From F1-120-MAGs118 sp013360535 (lineage in GTDB: Bacteria > Planctomycetota > UBA1135 > GCA-002686595): a stretch of 64,000 nt of DNA. The stretch is from positions 1-64,000 of the forward strand of contig JAPKHC010000014.1 in the NCBI GenBank assembly GCA_026647215.1, read 5' to 3'. Made by a program: the position numbers and the translations under genes. Shown here in pieces: positions 15,718-24,573 of the stretch. Under the pieces are notes generated by a model. That model searched no databases. It was not told the origin of the DNA and worked only from the letters and a program-made list of their open reading frames with translations. Every line of letters starts with the position of its first letter. The stretch's first letter is position 1.

Positions 15718-16728
15718 TCATTCCTCGCGCAAGAGGCGCTCGAGCGTGTCGTCGTGCAGGTCGGCGGGGTTGTCGGCCCAGCGGATCTTGCCGTGGCGAT
15801 CGATCAGCACGAGGAACGGCAGCGCACCGGCCTTGTAGGTCGTCGAGGTGAGGCCGCTGTCCTGGAAGCTCGGGAAGTTGTAGCCCTTGAGCTGCGCGTG
15901 CGCCGCGATCGACGCGGGCGTCTGGCCTTGCTGGTGGTCGGTCACGCCGACCACGGCGACGCCCTTCGGCCCGAAACGCCTGGCGAGGTCGATCATGTAC
16001 GGCTCGACCTTCGCGCAGTTGGGGCACCACGTCGCCCAGAAATAGAGCGCGACGACCTGCCCACCGAGCATCTCCAGCGGCGCGGGCTCGCCGAACACCC
16101 ACTGCTCGGGCTTGTACACCGGCGCCTGGGTACCCAGCATGCGCGCGAGCGCGAGCTCCGCCTGCACGGTCGCCTTGCGCTGCGACTGCGGGAAATCCTT
16201 GAGGAAACGCTCCATGTCGGCGATCGCGCCCTTGCTATCGAGCAAATGCCGCCGCGCCATCGAGCGGTACTCGAGCGCCTTCTCCACGTAATTGCGGTCG
16301 GTCGAGTAGTGCTCGATCACCGACGTGTACGCGACCTCCGCCTCCGCGAGCTGGCCGCTGAACAGGTAGGTCGAGCCGCGCATGTGCCGCGCGCGCGACG
16401 CCAGCGGGTCCTTCGGCACCTCGCTGCACACACGATCGAACAGCGTGCGCGCCTTCTCCATGCACTCGTCCGACTTCGGCGTGTTGCGCTGCAGCACCTG
16501 CGTCGCGCGCCCCTCCGAGAACCAGCTCACGCCCGCTTCGACGAGCGCCAGCCGTGCGCGCGGTGCCTGCGGAAAGTCCGTCGAGTACTTCTCCCACGCC
16601 GCGGCCGCCTGCGCGTAAGCGGCCTTGTTCTTGAGCGCCTGCGCCGCGTCCCAGGCCTGCGCCTCCGGATTGGCCTGCGGAGTCTGGAACGCGAGTGCGA
16701 CGAACGACAGGAGGAGCAGGAGCTTCAT
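15718..16728 (-). CDS. Exported TPR-thioredoxin fold protein (TlpA/redoxin type)
   Basis: The product has 336 residues. A short signal segment (KLLLLLSFVALAF) precedes a helical, TPR-like region (about 25-200) with repeated patterns such as YVEKALEYRSMARRHLLDSKGAIADMERFLKDFP. The C-terminal domain is thioredoxin-like: VVALYFWATWCPNCAKVEPY with a WCPNC redox site and a cis-Pro region (GALPFLVLIDRHG). It likely reduces or isomerises disulfides, or handles haem/cytochrome maturation, in the periplasm. Spacing of 37 bp to the lipid operon on the same strand allows cotranscription but gives no functional link. Confidence 0.8.
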   Translation of the reverse strand: MKLLLLLSFVALAFQTPQANPEAQAWDAAQALKNKAAYAQAAAAWEKYSTDFPQAPRARLALVEAGVSWFSEGRATQVLQRNTPKSDECMEKARTLFDRVCSEVPKDPLASRARHMRGSTYLFSGQLAEAEVAYTSVIEHYSTDRNYVEKALEYRSMARRHLLDSKGAIADMERFLKDFPQSQRKATVQAELALARMLGTQAPVYKPEQWVFGEPAPLEMLGGQVVALYFWATWCPNCAKVEPYMIDLARRFGPKGVAVVGVTDHQQGQTPASIAAHAQLKGYNFPSFQDSGLTSTTYKAGALPFLVLIDRHGKIRWADNPADLHDDTLERLLREE

Positions 16729-16760
16729 CAGGTGTTTCCGTGGCTGGCGGGAGCATTGTG

Positions 16761-16766
16761 TACCTT
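16761..16766 (+). promoter_or_regulatory. -10-like TACCTT upstream of the PHP lipoprotein gene
   Basis: TACCTT preceded by TTGTG (extended-type TG). It lies 41 nt before the ATG at 16808, giving a short leader. Confidence 0.35.
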
Positions 16767-16807
16767 CGGCCCGGCCTCGTCCGCGACCTCAACGGAAAAT
16801 TTGCCCC

Positions 16808-18046
16808 ATGCAGCCGCGCCACACCCGCTCCGCACTCGCCCTCGCGCTCCTCGGTCTCGGCTGGGCCGGCTGGGCCTGCCGCTCGACGCCGCAGGAGCCG
16901 CCGCCGCCCGCAGGCCGCTGGTGGAAGGGCAACACGCACACGCACACGTTGTGGAGCGACGGGGACGGCGCGCCGGAGCTCGTCGTCGATCGTTATCGCG
17001 AGCGCGGCTACGACTTCCTCGTGCTCTCCGACCACAACCTGCTTTCACGCGGCGAGCGCTGGTTCCCGATCGATGGTGCCGACAAGCGCCTGCCGCGCGC
17101 GCGCGTCGATGAACTACGCGCACGCTTCGGCGACGCCGCGGTCGAAGAGCGCGAGATCGACGGCCAGCCGCGCATGCGCCTCAAGACGCTCGAGGAGCTG
17201 CGCGCGCGCTTCGAGGCACCCGAGAAGTTCCTGCTGATCGAAGGCGAGGAGGTCACCGACTCCTTCAAGGGCAAGCAGGTGCACATCAACGCGCTCAACG
17301 TCGCCGACGTGATCGCGCCGCAGAAGGGCGACAGCCTGCGCGCGGTGCTCGAGCGCAACCTCGCCGCGATCGCCGAGCACGGCCGCGCGAACGGCCGCCC
17401 GGTGCTCGCGCACGTGAACCACCCCAACTTCGTGTGGAGCCTCACCTGGCAGGACCTCGCGTCGCTCGCGCACGAGCATTTCTTCGAGGTCTACAACGGC
17501 CATCCGGAGGTCCACAACGACGGCGACGCGACGCGCCCGGGCACCGAGGAGATGTGGGACCTCGCCAACACGCTGCGTTTGCGTGAGCTCGGCCTGCCGC
17601 CGCTCCTCGCGCTCGCCAGCGACGACTCGCACCACTACTTCGGCGACGGCGAGAAGCGCTCGAACTCGTTCCGCGGCTGGATTTGCGTGCGTTCCACCGC
17701 GCTCGACACCGCCTCGCTGCTCGCCGCGATGCGTGCCGGCGAGTTCTACGCCTCGACCGGCGTCGAGCTCGCCGACGTGCGCCGCACGCGCGAGCGCTAC
17801 GTCGTCGACATCGCCACCGAACCCGGCGTCACGTACACGACGCGCTTCACGGGCGTGCTGGCGGACGGCGGCGAGCGCGCGATCGTGCTCGCCGAAACCG
17901 ACGCCGATCCCGCGGTCTACGAGCCCAACGGCGCGGAGCTCTTCGTGCGCGCCACGGTCATTTCTTCTCTGCCCCAGCCCAACCCCGCCCCCGGCGACCC
18001 CGCCCAGCGCGCCTGGTGCCAGCCGTGGGTTCCGCCCGCCCGATAG
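16808..18046 (+). CDS. PHP-domain metal-dependent phosphoesterase lipoprotein
   Basis: The product has 412 residues. A lipobox (GWAC) follows a short signal segment, so the enzyme is exported and lipid-anchored. The PHP fold is clear from GNTHTHTLWSDGDG (metal-binding HxH), VLSDHNLL, LAHVNHPNF and LALASDDSHHYFG. PHP enzymes hydrolyse phosphate esters with a trinuclear metal site; the substrate here is unknown. The C-terminal 110 residues form a small beta-rich domain. ATG 16808 was chosen because it directly precedes the lipoprotein signal; longer in-frame extensions upstream lie within the divergent gene and are not plausible. Confidence 0.85.
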   Translation: MQPRHTRSALALALLGLGWAGWACRSTPQEPPPPAGRWWKGNTHTHTLWSDGDGAPELVVDRYRERGYDFLVLSDHNLLSRGERWFPIDGADKRLPRARVDELRARFGDAAVEEREIDGQPRMRLKTLEELRARFEAPEKFLLIEGEEVTDSFKGKQVHINALNVADVIAPQKGDSLRAVLERNLAAIAEHGRANGRPVLAHVNHPNFVWSLTWQDLASLAHEHFFEVYNGHPEVHNDGDATRPGTEEMWDLANTLRLRELGLPPLLALASDDSHHYFGDGEKRSNSFRGWICVRSTALDTASLLAAMRAGEFYASTGVELADVRRTRERYVVDIATEPGVTYTTRFTGVLADGGERAIVLAETDADPAVYEPNGAELFVRATVISSLPQPNPAPGDPAQRAWCQPWVPPAR

Positions 18047-18088
18047 GGGGACTTCCGCGGACGGCGAAACCGTCCTAGATCCTCCGCC

Positions 18089-19015
18089 ATGCCGCTCGCT
18101 GTCCCCTCCGACGACCCCTACGCGCCCGTCGCGATCGCGCGCACGCGCAAGCCGGCGCTGGCGCGCGAGTACGGGCTGGTGCTGGCGGCGGTCGGCATCG
18201 AGTGCGAGCTGCTCGAGGATCCCGAGGGGCTCGTCGTGGCCGTCGAGCCCGCGCAGGCGCGGCAGGCGGCGACCGAACTCGAGCTCTACGCCGAGGAAAA
18301 CCGCGGCTGGCGCCGCCCCGAAGAGCTGCCGCTCGCGATCGGCGAGAGCTGGCCCGCGGTGCTCGTGTGGTGCTTCGTCCTGTTCTCGACGCACCTCTTC
18401 AGCCTGCAGCGCGCCTTCGGCCTCGACTGGTGGGGCCGCGGCGGCGGCCGTGCCGAGGGCGTGCGCGAAGGCGAGTGGTGGCGCACCGTCACCGCGCTCG
18501 GCCTGCACGCCGACGGCCTGCACCTGGTCGGCAACCTGCTCTTCGGCGCCCTGTTCGTCGCGCTCGTGGCCGAGATGCTCGGCCTGGGACTCGGCCTCTT
18601 CGCCGTGCTCGGTGCCGGCGCGCTCGCCAACCTCGCCAACAGCTGGCTGCAGGATCCCTCCTTCCGCTCGATCGGCGCCTCGACCGCCGTCTTCGCCGCC
18701 CTCGGCCTGCTCGGCGGCCACCGCTGGCAACAGCGCGCCCTCGTCCGCAGCCTGCGCCGCGCGAGCTGGATCCCGCTCCTCGCGGCCGCCTTCCTGCTCG
18801 CCTACCTCGGCGCCGGCGGCACGCGCGAGATGGGCGTCGAACAACGCATCGACGTCGGCGGCCACGCCCTCGGCTTCGCCGTCGGCGCCCTGCTCGGCGC
18901 CCTCCACGCCCGCTTCGCGCCGAAGGGCCTCACCTCCCCGCGCTTCCAACCTTGGTTCGCCGCCGCCGCCCTCGCCCTCTGGTGCGCCGCCTGGTTCGCG
19001 GCGTTGCGGCGCTGA
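18089..19015 (+). CDS. Rhomboid-family intramembrane serine protease
   Basis: The product has 308 residues. A soluble N-terminal part (about 1-85) precedes six or seven membrane helices. The rhomboid features are HLVGN (H145 to N149, oxyanion region), the catalytic Ser198 in GAST and catalytic His259 in DVGGHALGF. It cleaves membrane-anchored substrates within the bilayer. It may process lipoproteins or signalling proteins made nearby, but nothing shows which. A TAGATC sequence 7 nt before the ATG resembles the leaderless promoter hexamers seen elsewhere in the window but ends in C. Confidence 0.88.
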   Translation: MPLAVPSDDPYAPVAIARTRKPALAREYGLVLAAVGIECELLEDPEGLVVAVEPAQARQAATELELYAEENRGWRRPEELPLAIGESWPAVLVWCFVLFSTHLFSLQRAFGLDWWGRGGGRAEGVREGEWWRTVTALGLHADGLHLVGNLLFGALFVALVAEMLGLGLGLFAVLGAGALANLANSWLQDPSFRSIGASTAVFAALGLLGGHRWQQRALVRSLRRASWIPLLAAAFLLAYLGAGGTREMGVEQRIDVGGHALGFAVGALLGALHARFAPKGLTSPRFQPWFAAAALALWCAAWFAALRR

Positions 19016-19027
19016 GCGCGCGGCCCG

Positions 19028-19657
19028 TCAGGGCTTTCTCAGGTTCACGATGCCCTGCACGTGCGAGGGAGGCGTGCGAGAGCAATTCGTCAGCGTGAAG
19101 CTGATGAGCAGCTCGGAAGGTGCGCCGGACTCCGCCCATGTCCACGGGTTCTCGCTCACGAGCACATTCCCCGAAGCCGTCTGCCAGACATCCGGGCCCC
19201 CGTCGTCGGAGTGGCCCGCGACTCCGACGACGACGGGCCACGTGCCGCTGGGCTTCGTCAGGGTGTCACGCGCGCGGGCCTCGAAGAACAGGTCGATCGA
19301 TGTCGCCGTGAAGCCGCGCGAGACCCACACTCGGACACTGAGCGCGCCGTCGTCCGCGCGCGTCCACTTGCTCGTGAGCCCGTCGGCCATCGCAAGTCCC
19401 GCCCCGTCGACGACCCACGGATACTTGCGAAGCTTCAGCCACGAGACGACCTCCGCCTCGACCGGCAGCCAGCGTGCGACACCATTTCCAGGCGCCGATT
19501 CAGGCATGGGAAAAAGCAGCGGCGGCGGCTCCGTGTGCGGCACGGGGTTCTGCGTCGTGGCGCAGCCGAGCAGCGACACGCAGCAACCGAGCGTGGCGAT
19601 GCGGAACCGAAGTGCGCTGAAGCCGCGAGGGAGAACCGCTTCGAGTTCGAGCTTCAT
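19028..19657 (-). CDS. Predicted lipoprotein of unknown function
   Basis: The product has 209 residues. It begins with an unusually long charged n-region (about 20 residues) before a hydrophobic stretch and the lipobox LLGC. The mature part starts with a Pro-rich linker (TQNPVPHTEPPPLLFP) and continues as a beta-rich domain. I do not recognise the family. ATG 19657 is the first start compatible with a lipoprotein signal; longer frames upstream include unlikely N-termini. It converges with the rhomboid gene, 12 bp apart. Confidence 0.6.
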   Translation of the reverse strand: MKLELEAVLPRGFSALRFRIATLGCCVSLLGCATTQNPVPHTEPPPLLFPMPESAPGNGVARWLPVEAEVVSWLKLRKYPWVVDGAGLAMADGLTSKWTRADDGALSVRVWVSRGFTATSIDLFFEARARDTLTKPSGTWPVVVGVAGHSDDGGPDVWQTASGNVLVSENPWTWAESGAPSELLISFTLTNCSRTPPSHVQGIVNLRKP

Positions 19658-19831
19658 GCCGACGACGATCGGCGGAGGAAGCACGAGCGTCAAGGCGGCT
19701 GCGCCGAGCTGGCTCGATTCCGCGGTTACCCAACTCGGCACTCCGCTGTAGTCTTGAGGCGGCTCGCGCTCCTCCCCGCGCGACACTCGCGCCATCGACT
19801 CCGATGGCGCCTCGTTCGAAAGGAACGGGTC

Positions 19832-19939
19832 ATGCTCGAAGCCCTCTTCACGCTCCTGATCGACCTGCTCGATGTGCTCGGGCTCTCGTGGGCCGGATCC
19901 CGCCGTCGCCGCAAGCCGAGCTCGCACAAGGACGCCTGA
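19832..19939 (+). CDS. Small membrane protein candidate (35 residues)
   Basis: A short reading frame with a good ribosome binding site (AAAGGAA, 7 nt before ATG). The product has a hydrophobic, acid-speckled half (LEALFTLLIDLLDVLGLSW) followed by a strongly basic tail (GSRRRRKPSSHKD), a plausible single-span small membrane protein with a cytoplasmic basic end. It stands alone between a lipoprotein and an RDD gene. No family is recognised. Short length makes chance occurrence possible. Confidence 0.4.
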   Translation: MLEALFTLLIDLLDVLGLSWAGSRRRRKPSSHKDA

Positions 19940-20034
19940 GGACGAGGAAGAACGAGCCGCTCCCGGGTGACACCTCCGAACGGCGCGCACTCTGGACGGT
20001 TCCGCGCGAGTCGGGGATGCTCCCGATCCTTCCC

Positions 20035-20520
20035 ATGGCCAACGAAAATCCCCATCGCGCTCCGCAGACTCCCACGGCGACCGCTACGTCGAAGGCTCGC
20101 AAGGGCCGACTGCCGCTCGCATCGAAGGGGCAGCGAGTCGTCAACCTCATCGTCGACGCGACGACGATTGTCCTGCTGCAGATCGCAGTGCTGGTGGTGT
20201 TGGGAGTGTTCCTCGACGAAGCGACGCTCGAAGGGAACTCGGTCGGGACGGCGCTGACGATCGCGGTCTATTCGCTCGGTTTCTTTTACTACGTCGTCTT
20301 GGAGGCGACGGTCGGGCGCACGGTGGGCAAGTTGCTCACGCGCACTCGCGTCGTCGATGCGGGCGGACGCAAGCCGAGCACCTCCGCGATCGTGATGCGC
20401 ACCCTGTGCCGGCTGATCCCGTTCGAGTTCGTGTCGTTCCTGCTGACCGAAAACGGCCTGCACGATGCCGCCTCGAGCACGCGGGTCGTGCGTGTTGAGC
20501 GCCAGCGCGTCGAGGAGTAG
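20035..20520 (+). CDS. RDD-family membrane protein
   Basis: The product has 161 residues. A polar N-terminus leads into the RDD domain: KGQRVVNLIVDATTI begins the first helix, a second helix follows at about 85-105, then TVGRTVGKLLTRTRVVDAGG and a third segment with MRTLCRLIPFEF. The Arg-Asp pattern is that of RDD proteins, whose roles include ion or lipid-related transport but are mostly unknown. ATG 20035 was chosen; an in-frame ATG at 20017 is possible. It lies upstream of the DGPF/sigma-factor cluster but is separated by 147 bp holding hairpins. Confidence 0.75.
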   Translation: MANENPHRAPQTPTATATSKARKGRLPLASKGQRVVNLIVDATTIVLLQIAVLVVLGVFLDEATLEGNSVGTALTIAVYSLGFFYYVVLEATVGRTVGKLLTRTRVVDAGGRKPSTSAIVMRTLCRLIPFEFVSFLLTENGLHDAASSTRVVRVERQRVEE

Positions 20521-20533
20521 CTCCGCCGCAACC

Positions 20534-20556
20534 TCGCAAGCGGACAGGGCTTGCGA
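20534..20556 (+). terminator. Hairpin downstream of the RDD gene, possible terminator
   Basis: Perfect 8-bp arms TCGCAAGC and GCTTGCGA around a 7-base loop, 14 bp after the stop. No T-tract follows, so it may act weakly or with Rho. A second, looser GGCAAG/CTTGCC pair follows before the next gene. Confidence 0.4.
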
Positions 20557-20667
20557 CGGAGCGCGGATTTCGGGCAAGTCGTTGTCGATCCCGGGGCTTG
20601 CCGCGCGACCAAGGGCGTCGGAGAAAGAGCTCCGACACTCCACGGACCCAAGCCCCAAGGCATCGAC

Positions 20668-21033
20668 ATGAAGTACCTGTGTCTCGCGTACGGCGACCCG
20701 AAGAAGATGGGCGCGCTCACCAAGGCGGAATTCGAGGCGCTGCTGACCCAGTGCAAGGCCTTCGATGCCGAACTGCGCGCCACCGGCCAGCTCGTCGAGG
20801 GCAAGAGCCTCGAGTGGGACGTCGTCACGCTGCGCCCCGGCGGCCCCAAGCCGATCGTCACCGACGGCCCGTTCGCCGACACGAAGGAGCGCGTCGGCGG
20901 CGTGGTGATCATCGAGGCGCGCGACCTCAACGACGCGATCCGCGTCGCGTCGCTCCACCCCGCGGCCCGCATCGGCGCCGACCTCGGCTGGGCGCTCGAG
21001 ATCCGGCCCTACTCCCCCGAATGCCACCAGTAG
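20668..21033 (+). CDS. YCII-related (DGPF-motif) protein
   Basis: The product has 121 residues of the YCII/DGPF family: a ferredoxin-like beta-alpha sandwich with the signature PIVTDGPFADTKERVGG and an opening MKYLCLAYGD. Biochemical function is not established for most members. Genes of this type are characteristically paired with an ECF sigma factor carrying a long C-terminal extension, exactly as seen downstream here, and are thought to be its targets or partners. It is first of three genes in the cluster, 27 bp before its paralogue. Confidence 0.85.
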   Translation: MKYLCLAYGDPKKMGALTKAEFEALLTQCKAFDAELRATGQLVEGKSLEWDVVTLRPGGPKPIVTDGPFADTKERVGGVVIIEARDLNDAIRVASLHPAARIGADLGWALEIRPYSPECHQ

Positions 21034-21060
21034 CTCCCCCACCACCACGAGGAAACCACC

Positions 21061-21480
21061 ATGCGATTCATGCTGCTGATGATCCCCAAGGGTTACGAGA
21101 GCGCGACCCCCGACACGACGCCGCCCGTCGACCGCGTCGAAGCGATGATGAAGTTCAACACCGAGCTCGAGCGCGCGGGCGTGCTCGTCGGCCTCGACGG
21201 CCTGCACCCGCCCTCGAGCGGCGCGCGCGTCAGCTTCAAGGCCGGCAAGCCGGTCGTGACCGACGGGCCGTTCGCGGAGGCCAAGGAAGTGCTCGGCGGC
21301 TACTGGATGATCCGCGTCGCGTCGCGCGCCGAGGCGATCGACTGGGCCAAGCGCTGCCCCGGCTCCGACAACGAAGTGATCGAGGTGCGGCAAGTGCAGG
21401 AAATGGAGGATTTCCCCGAGGACGTCCAGCGCGCCGCCAAGCCCTTCGAGGAACTGCAACGCAAGCACGGCAAGGCGTGA
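21061..21480 (+). CDS. Second YCII-related (DGPF-motif) protein
   Basis: The product has 139 residues and is a paralogue of the preceding one, with MRFMLLMIPKGYES at the start and VVTDGPFAEAKEVLGGYWMI as signature, plus a C-terminal extension. GAGGAAA, 7 nt before ATG, is a strong ribosome binding site. Its stop codon overlaps the GTG start of the sigma factor gene (GTGA), indicating translational coupling. Confidence 0.85.
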   Translation: MRFMLLMIPKGYESATPDTTPPVDRVEAMMKFNTELERAGVLVGLDGLHPPSSGARVSFKAGKPVVTDGPFAEAKEVLGGYWMIRVASRAEAIDWAKRCPGSDNEVIEVRQVQEMEDFPEDVQRAAKPFEELQRKHGKA

Positions 21481-22700
21481 ACGGCGCGCGCGAAGAAGTC
21501 GAGCGGGTGTGGCGAGAGGAGTCGCGCAGGGTGCTCGCGACGCTGGTGCGGCTCCTCGGCGACCTGGAGCTCGCGGAAGATGCGTTGCAGGCGGCGTTCG
21601 TGGCGGCGCTGGAGGACTGGCCGCGCGACGGGGTGCCGGAGAATCCGCGGGCGTGGCTGGTGTCGACGGGTCGGCACAAGGCGCTGGATGCGTTGCGGCG
21701 GCGGCAGCGGCTCGATGGGACGCTGTCGTCGCTCGCGGAGCGGCTCGAGCACGAGCCCGAGGTCACGCACGACGACGAGATCGCCGACGACCGGCTGCGG
21801 CTCGTGTTCGCGTGTTGCCATCCGGCGCTCGCACCCGAGGCCAGGCTCGCGCTGACGTTGCGCGAAGTCTGCGGGCTCGGCACCGAGGAGATCGCGCGCG
21901 CGTTCCTGACGAGCGCACCGACGATCGCGCAGCGCATCGTGCGCGCCAAGGCGCGGCTGCGCGAGGAACGCGTGCCGTTCGAGCCGCCGTCGCGCGCGGA
22001 GCTGCCGGCGCGGCTCGACGCGGTGCTGCACGTGATCTACCTCGTGTTCAACGAGGGCTATTCGGCGACGTCGGGCGCGGGCGTCGTGCGCGCGGACCTG
22101 TGCAGCGAGGCGCTTCGGCTGGGGCGGCTCGTGGCAGAGCTCCTGCCGGAGCCGGAAGTGCTCGGCCTGCTCGCGCTGATGCTGCTGCACGACTCGCGGC
22201 GCGAGGCGCGCACGTCGAGCGACGGTGAGCTGGTGCTGCTCGACGACCAGGATCGCTCGCTGTGGCGGCGCGCGCAGATCGTCGAGGGCGTGAAGCTGGT
22301 CGAGAGCGCGATCGCGACGCGGCGTTTCGGCGCCTACACGCTGCAAGCGGCGATCGCGGCCGTGCACGCGGAGGCCGCGACGCCTGCAGCGACCGATTGG
22401 GCCGAGATCGTGGCCCTGTACGAGCTCTTGCTCACGCTGACGCCCTCGCCAGTGGTCGAGCTCAACCTCGCCGTCGCCCTCGCGATGCGCGACGGTCCGG
22501 CCGCGGGCCTCGAACGCGTCGAACGCCTGCTCGCGCGCGGCGAACTGCGCGACTATCCGCACGCCCACGCGGCGCAGGCCGACCTGCTCCGCAAGCTCGG
22601 CCGCCGCGACGAGGCCCGGGCCGCCTACGGACGCGCGCTCGCGCTCTCGAAACAGGAACAGGATCGCCGCTTCCTCGAGCGCCGGCTGCGCGAGCTCTGA
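21477..22700 (+). CDS. ECF sigma factor of the DGPF-linked, TPR-extended type (ECF42-like)
   Basis: The product has 407 residues. Region 2 lies at about 10-85 (LGDLELAEDALQAAFVAALEDWP, then NPRAWLVSTGRHKALDALRRR) and region 4 at about 115-175 (TLREVCGLGTEEIARAFLTSAPTIAQRIVRAK). The remaining 230 residues are a helical extension with LHVIYLVFNEGYSATSG and TPR-like repeats, known for ECF sigma factors that neighbour DGPF proteins and lack a classical anti-sigma factor; the extension is thought to control activity. It starts with GTG 21477 inside the stop of the preceding gene. No anti-sigma gene is present next door, which fits this group. Confidence 0.88.
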   Translation: MNGAREEVERVWREESRRVLATLVRLLGDLELAEDALQAAFVAALEDWPRDGVPENPRAWLVSTGRHKALDALRRRQRLDGTLSSLAERLEHEPEVTHDDEIADDRLRLVFACCHPALAPEARLALTLREVCGLGTEEIARAFLTSAPTIAQRIVRAKARLREERVPFEPPSRAELPARLDAVLHVIYLVFNEGYSATSGAGVVRADLCSEALRLGRLVAELLPEPEVLGLLALMLLHDSRREARTSSDGELVLLDDQDRSLWRRAQIVEGVKLVESAIATRRFGAYTLQAAIAAVHAEAATPAATDWAEIVALYELLLTLTPSPVVELNLAVALAMRDGPAAGLERVERLLARGELRDYPHAHAAQADLLRKLGRRDEARAAYGRALALSKQEQDRRFLERRLREL

Positions 22701-22925
22701 CCCACCTTCAGGGCAAGCTGGTCGCAAGGCCGGTCGGCGCCGGCGGAACTCTCGGTTCGAGCATCAGGGCGAGCATCACCATGTTCGTGTCCGCGGCCCT
22801 GTGGAACCCCGCGGATCGCCTCAGGTAGCGCCCCAAACGCGTCGGACCTACAGCGAGTTCATCCAGACTCTCGACGCTGGTCGGCCGGGCGTGGTACGCA
22901 AGGACGGAAGGAACGGCCCGGACGC

Positions 22926-23573
22926 GTGAAGCTCGAACCCGAAGACCTGCGCAGCGTGATCGCCAAGGGCGAGGGACGGCAGGTGGAGTTCAAGCGTGGG
23001 CTGCCGCGCGACGAGAAGACGGCGCGCACGCTGGTGGCGTTCGCGAACACGCGCGGGGGGCTGCTCCTGATCGGCGTGGGCGACAAGGGCGAGCTGCTGG
23101 GCGCGCCGAAGCCGCGGGTGACGCTGGAGCGGCTGCGTGGCATCGCGGAACACTCGGTCGAGCCGGCGGTCGCGGTCGAACTCGCGCTGGTCGAGCTCGA
23201 CGGGAAGAAGCTCGTGGCCTGCTGGGTGCCGCTCTCGGCGCAACGCCCCCACTCGGTGCGCCTGCCGGACGGCGAGCTCGAGACGGTCGTGCGCGCCGGT
23301 TCCTCGAACCGCGGGGCGAGCGGCCCGACGCTGAAGGCGATCGGCGCGACGAGCCACGCACCGCCGGACGAGCTCGAGCGGCGCGTGCTCAACTGGGTCG
23401 GCCTCGTGTCGCGCGGTGGAGCCGCCGCCAACAGCCCGGCGACCATCGACGGCTTCTGCAAAGCCCAGAACATCGGCCGCCAGCGCGCCCGCCGCGCCTT
23501 CATCGAGCTCGAACGCTCCGGCCGCCTCATCGGCCACGGCCTCGGCGCGCGTCGCACGTTCTCGGTGGCGTGA
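22926..23573 (+). CDS. AlbA_2 (Schlafen-like) domain protein
   Basis: The product has 215 residues. The first 120 match the AlbA_2/divergent-AAA-linked domain: GEGRQVEFKRGLPRDEKTARTLVAFANTRGG, then LLIGVGDKGELLGAP, and VRAGSSNR near 120. The remainder is helical with a possible DNA-binding end (AQNIGRQRARRAFIELERSGRLIGHG). Such proteins are putative nucleic-acid-binding regulators or nucleases. It starts with GTG 22926, the only start before the domain. The preceding 225 bp hold no gene I can support. No defence or mobile neighbours are visible. Confidence 0.75.
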   Translation: MKLEPEDLRSVIAKGEGRQVEFKRGLPRDEKTARTLVAFANTRGGLLLIGVGDKGELLGAPKPRVTLERLRGIAEHSVEPAVAVELALVELDGKKLVACWVPLSAQRPHSVRLPDGELETVVRAGSSNRGASGPTLKAIGATSHAPPDELERRVLNWVGLVSRGGAAANSPATIDGFCKAQNIGRQRARRAFIELERSGRLIGHGLGARRTFSVA

Positions 23574-23623
23574 GGGCGCGGCTCTCGCGGCGGAGGGCGC
23601 GACTTGGCAATCTCTGCGGCATC

Positions 23624-24460
23624 ATGACGCGCACCACCGTTCTCGTTCTGGCAGCCGGTTTCCTCGCGCTCGCGCAGCAGCCAGCGACGCCGGATTTTGG
23701 GCCGAAGTTCCGGGCGGCGACGCAGCAGCCCGACCAGATCGTGCCGCTGATCCTCGAGGTCAGCGAGGCGCTGCCGAAGGTCGATGGCGACACGGGGCGG
23801 GCGCTGGCGGATGCGCTGGAGCCGTTCTGCCGGCAGGTGTTCTTCGGGCCCGGGCCGATTCCGGGGGCGGAGCGGCTGGGCGTCGTAAAGCACGAGGTGA
23901 AGTCGGGCGAATTGCCGGGAGCGATCGCCAAGCGCCTGAAGACGGGCGCGGGGATGCTCAAGTACCTCAACGCGAACTACGACGACCGGCGGGTGGCGGC
24001 GGGGGCGAAGCTGAACGTGCTCGACCTGTCGGACGGGTCGCTGCAGCTGATCGTCGACATCACGCGGCGGCGGCTGGCGAGCTGGCACAAGACGCCGGAG
24101 GGCAAGTACGTGCTCGCGCTGTACGTGCCCGTCGGGGTGGGCGCCGAGGCCTCGCCGACGCCGGTCGGCAAGACCAAGATCGTCGACCGGGTGCGGAATC
24201 CGGCCTGGACGGAGCCCAAGACCAAGCAGGTGTTCCCCCACGGCGACCCCGGCAACGTGCTCGGTGGATACTGGATCAAGCTCGATCCGGAGGGCCTCGG
24301 CGGCGTCACGGGCATCGGCCTGCACGGCTACACGGGCGCCCCGGCGGTCGATTGGCTCGAGCAGGGCTCGTCCTCGGGCTGCATCCGCATGCTGCAGCCG
24401 GACATCGACCGCGTGTTCGAGCTCGCGCTCGAAGGCACGCCCGTAACCCTTACCAAGTAG
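23624..24460 (+). CDS. Exported L,D-transpeptidase (YkuD) with LysM domain
   Basis: The product has 278 residues. A signal peptide ends ALA before QQ. A LysM-like segment (about 88-133, VVKHEVKSGELPGAIAKRLKTG) should bind peptidoglycan; the YkuD catalytic domain follows with H234 in GIGLHGY and the nucleophile C253 in SSGCIRM. It makes 3-3 cross-links or attaches proteins to peptidoglycan in the periplasm, consistent with a planctomycete that has a cell wall. The start ATG 23624 is next to the signal peptide. Confidence 0.9.
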   Translation: MTRTTVLVLAAGFLALAQQPATPDFGPKFRAATQQPDQIVPLILEVSEALPKVDGDTGRALADALEPFCRQVFFGPGPIPGAERLGVVKHEVKSGELPGAIAKRLKTGAGMLKYLNANYDDRRVAAGAKLNVLDLSDGSLQLIVDITRRRLASWHKTPEGKYVLALYVPVGVGAEASPTPVGKTKIVDRVRNPAWTEPKTKQVFPHGDPGNVLGGYWIKLDPEGLGGVTGIGLHGYTGAPAVDWLEQGSSSGCIRMLQPDIDRVFELALEGTPVTLTK

Positions 24461-24573
24461 GCTGTGGCGGCGTTGGGAAGCGGCGGGGAGCCTCAGGAGG
24501 GCCCCCTGCCGACCGCCGACGTTCGTCACCACGCCGACCGCGCGGGGTTGCTCCCTTTCCGGAGGTTCTCGCC

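Noticed and set aside
22701..22925. Possible small gene or RNA between the sigma factor and the AlbA_2 gene
   Set aside because: The short frames lack ribosome binding sites and hairpins are weak; I see nothing supportable in these 225 bp.
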